Shown here piece by piece: positions 55,551 through 62,993 of a stretch of 64,000 bases of DNA. The notes beneath the pieces were generated by a model. The model saw only the letters and a list, made by a program, of their open reading frames with translations. It ran no database searches and had not been told where the DNA came from. The stretch is taken from assembly GCA_965204875.1 (NCBI GenBank), contig OZ242020.1:1612001-1676000 (forward strand). The letters are read 5' to 3'. The stretch comes from Aldehydirespirator sp965204875. Its GTDB lineage: Bacteria > Actinomycetota > Acidimicrobiia > Acidimicrobiales > Aldehydirespiratoraceae. The first letter of the stretch is position 1; each line of letters opens with the position of its first letter. Both the position numbers and the translations under genes were made by a program.

Positions 55551-57216
55551 GGTGCTCGTTGACGACGAGCGGCTGACGCTGCTGGAGGTGCTGCGCGATC
55601 AACTCGGTGTGCGCTCCGTCAAGGACGGGTGCAGCCCCCAGGGGCAGTGCGGCTGCTGCACCGTGCTGGTCGACGGTCAGCCGCGAGTGGCCTGCGTCAC
55701 TCCGGCCCGGCGGGTTCGAGGCCGCAGCATCACGACGCTCGACGGGTTGGATGCCGAGGTGCGAGACGGCTGGGCCCGCGCGTTCGCGGCCACCGGGGCC
55801 AGCCAGTGCGGGTTCTGCACGCCGGGGATCATCTGCCGCTTCGTCGGGCTTGACGCCAGGGGCGCCGACCATGACGACAGGGCTGTGGCGGCACAGGCCC
55901 TGGCAGCGCATCTGTGTCGCTGCACCGGCTGGCAGCCCATCCTCGACGCCTGGGTAGCGCACCCCCGCCCGCCCGCACGGCGCGGCCTGGATGCGAGCAA
56001 CGGCGGCCAGGACGCGGGCAACAAGGGAACTGATGCGGGCAGGCGCGCTGCGGGCGCTGGAGATGCCGATGCGGGCAGGTGGGCTGCGGGTGCTGGAGAT
56101 GCTGATGCGGGCAGGTGGGCTGCGGGTGCTGGAGATGCCGATGCCAGCTGGCGGGCCTGCATTGAGGGACGTTCGCCGCAGTCCACGGGGCCTCATGTGG
56201 CGCTCGGGCATGGCGGCTTCGCCGACGACACCGCCCCCGAGGGCGCCCTGGTGGCAGTGCGCGGCGCTCCGGGCTGCGAGGCCGCCGACGCCGATGGCTG
56301 GGTGGTGGCCTACACGCCGGCCGAGGCCCGCCGGCTCGCCGGTCGGGTCCCGGGCCGTCGCACCACGGCGAGCTGGGAGCCGCCACTGCACGTGCCCGCG
56401 GGCGAGTGGTGCGTGACGTTGCGCACCAGCTGGGTGGAGCCCGGCTACCTGGAGACGGACGCGGCCTGGTGCGAGCCCGGTGGTGTGCCTGCGTCGCCGC
56501 TGGGCAACGGCGGGGCTTTCGGTGCCAAGCGCGACTCGCCGGTGCGAGCGGCGTCGCGCCGCCTAACTGACCTGCACGGCAGGCCGGTGAGAGTGCTCTG
56601 GTCGCGCTCTGACACTGTCGAGTTCGGCCCCAAGCGGCCGCCGATCGCCGCAGGCGTGCGTGCCGACGGCACCGGCGAGATCATCGTGGCGCGCACCCCG
56701 GGGATCGCCGCGGCTATCCGAGCCCAGGCGCCCGGCCTCGAGGTCACCGAAACGGATCTGCCCGGACCGCCCACTTCAGCGGACCTGCGCGGCGCAGGTT
56801 GGGTCGAGGCCGCCGTGCTGATGGCCGCCGCACGCGGCGAGGTCGGCTGGATGGCGGCTCCCGGGGGCGGTTCGGCCACGGCGGGCGTGCGTGCCGATGG
56901 CACCATCGCAGTCGCCGTGCGGGCGGGTCTTCCCCTGGATGAGACGGTGCTGCGCTCCTATTGCACCGGCGCGGCCCACATGGCCTATTCGTGGGTGACC
57001 AGCGAGTCGCTCAGCGTGGACCCCTCCGGGACGGTCCACGATCTGACGGTGCGATCTTTCGGCATCGTCGGAGCCTCTCGGATGCCGGCCGTGGAGGTCG
57101 ATGTGATCGATGACGGATCCGAGCCCGTCAACGGCAGCGACGCCGTGTTCGCAGCAGTGGCAGCGGCGGTCTGGATCAGCCGGGGCACGCCGGCGGCATG
57201 GCCCACCGACCGCTGA
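55516..57216 (+). CDS. Compressed xanthine dehydrogenase-like fusion (2x[2Fe-2S] plus partial molybdopterin domain)
   Basis: Residues 10-160 are the small-subunit iron-sulfur module: GCSPQGQCGCCTVLVDG and CGFCTPGIICRFV with CRCTGWQPI. A linker with three 12-residue repeats follows (bases 56032-56139). The last 370 residues recall the molybdopterin subunit (PLGNGGAFGAKRDSP, cf. GGGFGGK), but are far shorter than the usual 700-plus and lack a FAD domain. The first strand VEITVDG has no ATG, GTG or TTG before it in frame; the only candidate after the upstream TAA is CTG at 55516. The GTG at 55552 would cut the strand off. The substrate is unknown, and activity is doubtful. Confidence 0.7.
   Translation: MSSVEITVDGARVLVDDERLTLLEVLRDQLGVRSVKDGCSPQGQCGCCTVLVDGQPRVACVTPARRVRGRSITTLDGLDAEVRDGWARAFAATGASQCGFCTPGIICRFVGLDARGADHDDRAVAAQALAAHLCRCTGWQPILDAWVAHPRPPARRGLDASNGGQDAGNKGTDAGRRAAGAGDADAGRWAAGAGDADAGRWAAGAGDADASWRACIEGRSPQSTGPHVALGHGGFADDTAPEGALVAVRGAPGCEAADADGWVVAYTPAEARRLAGRVPGRRTTASWEPPLHVPAGEWCVTLRTSWVEPGYLETDAAWCEPGGVPASPLGNGGAFGAKRDSPVRAASRRLTDLHGRPVRVLWSRSDTVEFGPKRPPIAAGVRADGTGEIIVARTPGIAAAIRAQAPGLEVTETDLPGPPTSADLRGAGWVEAAVLMAAARGEVGWMAAPGGGSATAGVRADGTIAVAVRAGLPLDETVLRSYCTGAAHMAYSWVTSESLSVDPSGTVHDLTVRSFGIVGASRMPAVEVDVIDDGSEPVNGSDAVFAAVAAAVWISRGTPAAWPTDR
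56032..56139. repeat. 36-bp tandem repeat (x3) in the xdh-like linker
   Basis: Units 56032-56067, 56068-56103 and 56104-56139 each encode DAGR(R/W)AAGAGDA. The second and third are nearly identical. They join the iron-sulfur and molybdopterin-like parts. Confidence 0.92.
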
Positions 57217-57224
57217 GGCCACAA

Positions 57225-57309
57225 GGCGGCGCATTCGCAGGCAGCGGCTGGGGCGGGATGGCCCGGAGTCTCCGGGGTGTCCGCCGGGCGGCGCACTCGC
57301 AGGCAGCGG
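57225..57309. repeat. 23-bp direct repeat upstream of the SLH gene
   Basis: GGCGGCGCA(T/C)TCGCAGGCAG with flanking bases occurs at 57225-57247 and 57287-57309, 62 bp apart with one mismatch. The first copy directly follows the xdh-like stop at 57216. Confidence 0.82.
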
Positions 57310-57376
57310 GTGGTGCGTGTGTGGGCGGGGTGTTGTGAGCCTCGCTCACTGTCTGGAGTGGTCGGGGTTGCGTTGC

Positions 57377-57387
57377 GGGGGGGGGGG
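57377..57387. promoter_or_regulatory. 11-bp G tract just upstream of the SLH gene start
   Basis: Eleven Gs end 12 nt before the ATG at 57400. Between them an ATG at 57389 opens a three-codon frame whose TGA overlaps the main ATG (TGATG). Length changes could alter initiation or the upstream GTG frame. Confidence 0.55.
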
Positions 57388-57399
57388 TATGTTGGTCTG

Positions 57400-60096
57400 A
57401 TGGGCGTTCAGAGGTCGTGGCCGGCGGATCTCGGTTTCGGACGTTCTGGTTTGAAGCGTGAAGCACCCCCTCTTGGGCGTCGTAACGGCGGGGGCCGCGG
57501 TTGGTTGTGGCCGGTGTTGCTGGCGGGTGCTCTGGTGGGTTCGGTGTTGGCGGTGAGTCCGGTCGGGGCTGCACCGATCAAGGAGACTTCAGACAATCGA
57601 GCTATCCCTGACGTGTTGCCCGTGTTTACGGCATGCATTGGTGATGCTCTGCAGGATGCTGGATTCTCCGATGTTGCTGGGATCGATGCTGAGGACGCGG
57701 TGAACTGCCTGACGTATTACGGAATCGCCGAGAGCGTGTCAGAAACCGAGTTTGGTGTTGGTGTGGTGGTGACACGCTCGGAATGGGCGTTGGCACTGTA
57801 TAGGGCCGCCTTGCTGGCGGGGGTGAAGTTCTCCGGAAGCGACGACGCCGGCTTCGATGGTGCCGGGGGTGTGGATGGCGAAGCGCGGCGGGCCGTGACG
57901 GCGTTGGCCGGCAGGGGTGTGCTGGCCGGCGATGGTTGGCAGGTTCGGCCGGATGAGCCGGTCATGCGCGCAGGGGCTGTGGTGACGCTGGTGGCGCTGT
58001 TGAGGTTGATCAGGCCGGATCTGTTCGACGCGTCGGGCGCATTGAAGTTAGGCAATGAGGGCAGATTGGATTGGTTCACTGATGTGCGTGGCAAGGTGCC
58101 CAAAGAGATTGACACTGCGGTTCGTTACGCCTTCGAGCTCGGGTTGACGACTGGCAGCGCGGAGAATGTGTCGTTGTTTGATCCTCAGGGTGTCGTGCTG
58201 CGCAAGAATCTGGCGTCGTTCGTGGAGCGTTTGCTGGCCCATACGAGACTGCGTCCTACGGGGTTGACTGCTCAGGCAGTCAAAGGGAAGGTTACAGTAT
58301 CGGCACGTGACAAGTTGTTTAAGCCTGTGAAAGGTGAGATTGTTGACGCATTCTATCTGAGCACACGTCACCGGCATAGAGCCTTCAGCATGGCCGGCGA
58401 ATGCCATAAAGTGATACGCAAAATGATCGTTAGGTCCAAGCGGTGCATGATCGACATGCGTGACCCCGTTACCGGCAGTGACGGCGATGTGGTGTTGCGT
58501 TCTTTGAGTGCGGCCGACATTGGTGAATCGGGTGTCACTGTGTGGGTGTGGTCCGGTGACTTCGGTGACCGTTACAATGATGACATGAAGGCGTTTGAGT
58601 TGAAGATCGCGGGTGTGCCTTTCGTCGCGACACAGTTCGCAGGTGCGCAAGCTTCGGCCGGCGGAGGAAGCGGCAGCAGCGGCGGCGGCGGCGGAGGCAG
58701 CGGTGACGGAAGCGGCGGCAGTGGCGGCGGTTCCAGCTCCGAAACCACGACCACCACGACGACTACCACCATCAGAACTGTTACCGTCAGTACTACCCCG
58801 GCGGCGGCCACGACCACCACGACTACTACCACAACAACGACCCCGACCCCGGCCACGACGACCACGACCCCGGCCACCACCACGACAACGACGACCTCAA
58901 CGACGTCAACGACGACGACGGCCCCGACAACTACGACGTCAACGACAACTACGACGACCCCGACAACGACGACGGCCCCGACAACTACGACGTCAACGAC
59001 AACTACGACGACGACTTCCATTCCTGCGGAGTCGGTGAAGATCACGGCCGACGACTCTGAGGTTGCCAAGACACGTGCCACGGACAGTGATGGTTATCCG
59101 TATTGCACGATGAAGTTCGGCGATTGGAGCAGGTTCACGATCAGCCTGCAGCACACCGACGAACTCGATAACGATCGGGTGAAGAGCGCCGTGGTCGGCA
59201 GAGATGGTGTTAGTCCTGTGATCTTTGATGTTTGGCAGCGCGAAACGTCTAGCACGATTACCAAGATTGAAGGTTCTAGTGCTGGTTATCATGGTGTGGG
59301 CACACTATGTGGAACCGAGCAGAACGCAGAGGCGCAGTGCCCGTCCTATACCGAGACCTTTCATGTCGAGGTTGTGAGCAACGGCAACGGTCAAGCATCG
59401 GTCGTCGTTGTCGCTCCAGCAGACCCCGAACCAGATACGCCGGGCACCGTTCGTTCGCTGCTGGTCAGAGTCTGGGAGAAGGTGAACGGTCCGGCACCTT
59501 CGGGCATTGAGAACAAAAACAAGTGGTCGCATTACTTCTATATCTATGTGACGGAAGGTACGCGTATAACGTCAGGGTCTCCGCCCACTACGACCGTTCC
59601 TGCGGGCAATGCAGCGGCGAGCTTCACGATCACATCCAAGGGTGCCAAGACAGGCAAGCAGCTTGGTACGGGGTCGAGCTTTGTTGAGGCTGAGTTCGGT
59701 ACCGACGTGTTCATTGTCGTGCAACTCAAGGACTCTAGCGATACTGACACCACTGCTGGTGTTGACGGCACGACACCTGCTCAGTTCCGGATTGAGAGGC
59801 TGATTGCGACAGGGCACATCGCGCGTGTCGAAAGAGAAGATGGCGGAGTGCGACCCGTCTGGAACGGGACTCAGGGTATGATCGGGACGACGAGCAGTTG
59901 GATCGCGTCAACGAACGCAAGCGGGTCTCACCATTTCGCAATCGTCAACAGGGATCCTGACACCTCAACCGCAGGCACTCAGGGCAGCATTGGATTCATC
60001 CTCAAGGCCTTAGTGAACGCGCCCGGGGCCACCAGCGACCCTGCTACCACCGCAGCCAAGTTCGGCTTCATCAAATACACAGAGCCACCAGAGTAA
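57400..60096 (+). CDS. SLH-domain surface protein with poly-Thr linker and two novel C-terminal domains
   Basis: This 898-aa exported protein has an Arg-rich n-region and hydrophobic signal segment ending SPVGAA (about 25-58). Three SLH-like modules follow (70-285: NCLTYYGIAES, RSEWALALYRAALLAG, AVRYAFELGLTTG, RKNLASFVERLL), then a beta-rich domain (290-410) with three Cys, a Gly/Ser linker (418-447), a poly-Thr linker (449-540), and two related C-terminal domains (about 545-715, 735-898). The last resembles the C-terminus of the Calx-beta protein. SLH modules anchor proteins to the cell wall. GC is lower than in housekeeping genes. Confidence 0.88.
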   Translation: MGVQRSWPADLGFGRSGLKREAPPLGRRNGGGRGWLWPVLLAGALVGSVLAVSPVGAAPIKETSDNRAIPDVLPVFTACIGDALQDAGFSDVAGIDAEDAVNCLTYYGIAESVSETEFGVGVVVTRSEWALALYRAALLAGVKFSGSDDAGFDGAGGVDGEARRAVTALAGRGVLAGDGWQVRPDEPVMRAGAVVTLVALLRLIRPDLFDASGALKLGNEGRLDWFTDVRGKVPKEIDTAVRYAFELGLTTGSAENVSLFDPQGVVLRKNLASFVERLLAHTRLRPTGLTAQAVKGKVTVSARDKLFKPVKGEIVDAFYLSTRHRHRAFSMAGECHKVIRKMIVRSKRCMIDMRDPVTGSDGDVVLRSLSAADIGESGVTVWVWSGDFGDRYNDDMKAFELKIAGVPFVATQFAGAQASAGGGSGSSGGGGGGSGDGSGGSGGGSSSETTTTTTTTTIRTVTVSTTPAAATTTTTTTTTTTPTPATTTTTPATTTTTTTSTTSTTTTAPTTTTSTTTTTTPTTTTAPTTTTSTTTTTTTSIPAESVKITADDSEVAKTRATDSDGYPYCTMKFGDWSRFTISLQHTDELDNDRVKSAVVGRDGVSPVIFDVWQRETSSTITKIEGSSAGYHGVGTLCGTEQNAEAQCPSYTETFHVEVVSNGNGQASVVVVAPADPEPDTPGTVRSLLVRVWEKVNGPAPSGIENKNKWSHYFYIYVTEGTRITSGSPPTTTVPAGNAAASFTITSKGAKTGKQLGTGSSFVEAEFGTDVFIVVQLKDSSDTDTTAGVDGTTPAQFRIERLIATGHIARVEREDGGVRPVWNGTQGMIGTTSSWIASTNASGSHHFAIVNRDPDTSTAGTQGSIGFILKALVNAPGATSDPATTAAKFGFIKYTEPPE
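58744..59016. repeat. ACN microsatellite encoding a poly-Thr linker in the SLH protein
   Basis: About 91 codons are mostly Thr with interspersed Pro, Ala and Ser, in mixed ACN codons. Blocks such as ACGACGTCAACGACAAC recur. The opposite strand shows a meaningless poly-Val frame. Confidence 0.93.
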
Positions 60097-60191
60097 CCCC
60101 GGCCGCTCTGTAATCGGGCCGTTCGGCATGGCGACCTGTTCAGTCTTGCGGCTGTTCAGCAATCCCGGCCGTTTATCGCGACTTGTTCGGC

Positions 60192-61537
60192 CCTTCGCGT
60201 TTTTGTGGGATGGGGGTTGCTGGTGTCGGTTGGGTTCATGTTATGAGGAGTGCTCGGGTTTGGTAGTTGGTGGGGTTGGTGAAGCCGTGGGCGGTGCGTC
60301 GTAGGATTTGTAGGAGGTTGTTGATGCCCTCGATGCGGCCGTTGCTGGGTCGGCTGGTGTGGTGCCATGCGAGGATTTCGGGGCTCCATTGGATGATGGT
60401 GTCTACGATTTTGTGGTATTCGGGTAGCTTGCCGGTTTGGTAGAGGTCACAGAACCGGTCAAGGGCGGCGAGGGCGCCTTGGTGGTCGTCGGCGGTGTAG
60501 AGGCCGTGGAGTTCTTGTAGCGCGTCCCAGCCGGCTTGGAGCCTTGGGTGCGCCTCGAACAGCGTGTCGAGCCGCTGCCGGTCAGAGTCTGTGAGGGTGT
60601 CGCCGCGGCGTAGCAGCAGGAACCTGGCTCGGAACACGTCGCGGTCAAAGACAGGCTGGACGCCCGGGGGCTGTCGGCGTTGGGTGTCGCGGCGCACCGC
60701 GGTGAGCCCCGCTGTGAACCATCTGATGACGTGGAACCGGTCCAGCACATGCCGACAGTGTCCCAGGTGCTGGGTGATGGCGGCCTTGTAGGCGGGCGAT
60801 CCGTCGCTGACCACGACCTTGACCTGCTTGCACCATCTATACCCCTGCTGAGCTAGGAACGTTGACAGCGCGGCGGTGGTGCGCGACGGGATCAGCGCCA
60901 GGATCCGGCCGGTGTCGCCGCAGGCGACCACGGTCACGTAACGATGCCCTTTGCGGATCGAGGTCTCATCCACCAACAGCACCCTGCACACGCGGCTTCT
61001 GCGATGCTCAGCCACAAGCCCGGCCCAGGAGCTGAGCACGCCCATCACCAGCCACCAGCTCAGCCCGTGACGCCTCGCGGCCGCCGAGACCGGCATGACC
61101 CTGGCATCGGCCACCAGCCTGCGCGCCAGCCGCCCCGTCAACCCGCCCTCGAACGCCGGATGCTCCTCCAAAAACCGGCTGCCGCAGTCGTCGCAGCGGA
61201 ACCGGCGGCGCCGCCACACCAGCGTCACCACCCGCCCCGAGATCTCCAGATCACGCACCCGCTTATCGCGCCGGTCATGCACCCTATGGCACTTGAACCC
61301 GCACTGAGGGCACCGCAACCGCCGCCAGGTGGCCTCCACAGCCACCACCAACCGCTCCGGGGAGTCCGAGACAACCCCCAACACCCGCAACTGCGGCAAA
61401 CCCAACCGCACCCCCATAACATCCGCAGCCATCGAGGCCCTCCTGGATCGTCGGTCGCTTACACAACCGATTCCAGCAGGGCCTCGACCCCCACACAGGG
61501 ACCCTCAACCACCCCCCATCCCACAAAACCGCGAAGG
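60192..61537. mobile_element. ISL3-family insertion sequence
   Basis: The ends are inverted repeats of about 24 bp differing by about one base: CCTTCGCGTTTTTGTGGGAT at 60192 rightwards, and CCTTCGCGGTTTTGTGGGAT reading leftwards from 61537. They enclose one transposase gene, giving 1346 bp. No convincing 8-bp target duplication was found. The right end lies 1 bp from the stop codon of the lipoprotein gene. Confidence 0.9.
60236..61432 (-). CDS. ISL3-family transposase
   Basis: The 398-aa product has a zinc-binding N-terminus (RCPQCGFKCHRVHD, RCDDCGSRF), a helix-turn-helix segment (SAAARRHGLSWWLVMGVL) and a DDE catalytic core: Asp in LLVDETSIRKGHRYVTVV, Asp in VVSDGSPAYKAAI and Glu in NGRIEGINNLLQILRRTAHGF. 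The frame is intact, so the element may be active. It sits inside the terminal inverted repeats. Confidence 0.95.
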   Translation of the reverse strand: MAADVMGVRLGLPQLRVLGVVSDSPERLVVAVEATWRRLRCPQCGFKCHRVHDRRDKRVRDLEISGRVVTLVWRRRRFRCDDCGSRFLEEHPAFEGGLTGRLARRLVADARVMPVSAAARRHGLSWWLVMGVLSSWAGLVAEHRRSRVCRVLLVDETSIRKGHRYVTVVACGDTGRILALIPSRTTAALSTFLAQQGYRWCKQVKVVVSDGSPAYKAAITQHLGHCRHVLDRFHVIRWFTAGLTAVRRDTQRRQPPGVQPVFDRDVFRARFLLLRRGDTLTDSDRQRLDTLFEAHPRLQAGWDALQELHGLYTADDHQGALAALDRFCDLYQTGKLPEYHKIVDTIIQWSPEILAWHHTSRPSNGRIEGINNLLQILRRTAHGFTNPTNYQTRALLIT

Positions 61538-61538
61538 C

Positions 61539-62735
61539 TCAAGAATAGTGCACTCCCAGCTTCCAGTCCGAGTCGATGGCGGGACGCACATTGCACCATC
61601 CGATGTCCACGCCCTGCACGGTCCGCTCCTCGCCGTTGTAGATCATCAGCGGATTACCGTCCGGTGTGATCGAGGTGATCACCGACCAACCCTGATGCAA
61701 CAGGTCCAGCGTCACGCTATTGGTCTTACCGTGAGGCTGCCACATCCCTACCTTATACTTTATCGGATAGGAGAAGACATCGCAGTCGAAGAAGTACGCG
61801 GGACTCGAAAAGTTGTATTCATCACTTGCCTCGACAAACTGATCGTAGGTGCAAGCAGGTCTAATATAATGTCGCCACGGCGTGTTAGGGTCTTGCTTCT
61901 CAAATGGCGGATCGTATAGCCCGTCGCCGTCACGGTCTTCTTGCACACCCGGCCACGGCGGTATCTCCTCTGTGAGCGTCACCCCGCGAAACACGATCTT
62001 CTCGCCTGCCTTCATGCGTGCCACGATATTGTCCAATACTGGCACATCGACAATCTGCGTCTGCCACCAGTCGGTCGCCTTGATCGCCGCCCAGAACGCA
62101 TCCCCGGTCGGGCCGTTCCCGTTCTCAACCGCGTCGTAGATCGCTTGAAGCTCCGCAGGCATCTCGCCGGGCGCAGGATCATACACCTCCTCATTTGTAA
62201 GCGGCTCCGGCCAATCAGCATCCCCCGAGGCAGCCGACGTTGTTGTAGTAGTGGTCGGCGTTGTTGTAGTAGTGGTCGGCGGGGCCTCAATCCTCGCAGT
62301 GGTAGTAGTAGTCGGTGGCGCAGTTGTGGTCGTGGGCGTGGTGGTCGTGGGCGTGGTGGTAGTTGTCGGGGATGTGGTTGTCGTCGAAGTGGCCAACAGT
62401 GTTGTAGTCGTAGTCGAGGTTGTAGTCGGAGTTGTTGTTGTCGGGCTGACTCTTCCGGTGGTTGTGGTGATCGGAGTGTCCGTGCTGTCAGGCTCGTCGG
62501 TGTTGCCGCTGTCGAGGGGGCGTGCTGCGTCAATCTGGTCAGATGAAGCCCCAGGCTCGCCGCTTGCCTGTGATGGGGCTTCGCCGGTGGCGTCGGCCGG
62601 TGCGGCTGCTTGCGTGTCGTCCTCATTGTCGCAGCCTGCGGCTCCGACAATGAGAGCTGTCGCGAGGGCGAGCGCTGTGGCGCAGACAAGCCTGGCGAGG
62701 CGGCGAGTGGACGGGTTCGGGTGAGGTGTTTGCAT
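61539..62735 (-). CDS. Probable lipoprotein with poly-Thr linker, unknown function
   Basis: The 398-aa product has a signal sequence ARLVCATALALATALIVGAAGC, where the Cys is a likely lipidation site. An Ala/Asp/Ser-rich segment (35-80) follows, a Thr-rich linker (about 85-165), then a globular domain of about 230 residues with several Trp and Cys (DAFWAAIKATDWWQTQ, TPWRHYIRPACTYDQF, GWSVITSITPDGNPLMIYNG, DIGWCNVRPAID). EDRDGDGLYDPP looks like a calcium loop. No family was recognised. The stop abuts the IS, so the original C-terminus may be lost. Confidence 0.8.
   Translation of the reverse strand: MQTPHPNPSTRRLARLVCATALALATALIVGAAGCDNEDDTQAAAPADATGEAPSQASGEPGASSDQIDAARPLDSGNTDEPDSTDTPITTTTGRVSPTTTTPTTTSTTTTTLLATSTTTTSPTTTTTPTTTTPTTTTAPPTTTTTARIEAPPTTTTTTPTTTTTTSAASGDADWPEPLTNEEVYDPAPGEMPAELQAIYDAVENGNGPTGDAFWAAIKATDWWQTQIVDVPVLDNIVARMKAGEKIVFRGVTLTEEIPPWPGVQEDRDGDGLYDPPFEKQDPNTPWRHYIRPACTYDQFVEASDEYNFSSPAYFFDCDVFSYPIKYKVGMWQPHGKTNSVTLDLLHQGWSVITSITPDGNPLMIYNGEERTVQGVDIGWCNVRPAIDSDWKLGVHYS
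62238..62475. repeat. ACN microsatellite encoding the lipoprotein poly-Thr linker
   Basis: On the minus strand this is a run of ACN codons with scattered Pro, Ser and Ala. On the plus strand it reads as GTNGTNGT. It is the third poly-Thr linker in the window. Confidence 0.9.
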
Positions 62736-62993
62736 AGTCCACAGTGTAGCGGCGCGGGTTGGTCGCTGGCGTGGAACGCTCTTTGTTCGCGGGCGGAATG
62801 TGGGCGCTGACCTTAGTAAAAGGTATGCACGCGGGTATGCTTGCGGGTGTGGCGGGGTCTGCCTGCGGCGGGCGCGGATGCTATACCGCGAACGGTGTGG
62901 CGGTGACCCGGGGACACGCCCAGACACCGCTCGCGGGACCTCTAAGGCGGGTAGCGGCGTAAGCCTGCCTCGTGGCGTGTAACGTCCGCGCTG
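62736..62993. other. Divergent intergenic region
   Basis: About 258 nt separate the lipoprotein gene and the secreted-protein gene. A short inverted repeat ACCTT/AAGGT (62810-62824) is present. Promoters for both genes should lie here; none is clear. Confidence 0.45.

Noticed and set aside
60181..61548. 8-bp target-site duplication of the ISL3 element
   Set aside because: The flanks just outside the inverted repeats (for example TGTTCGGC and CTCAAGAA) do not match under either end placement tried.
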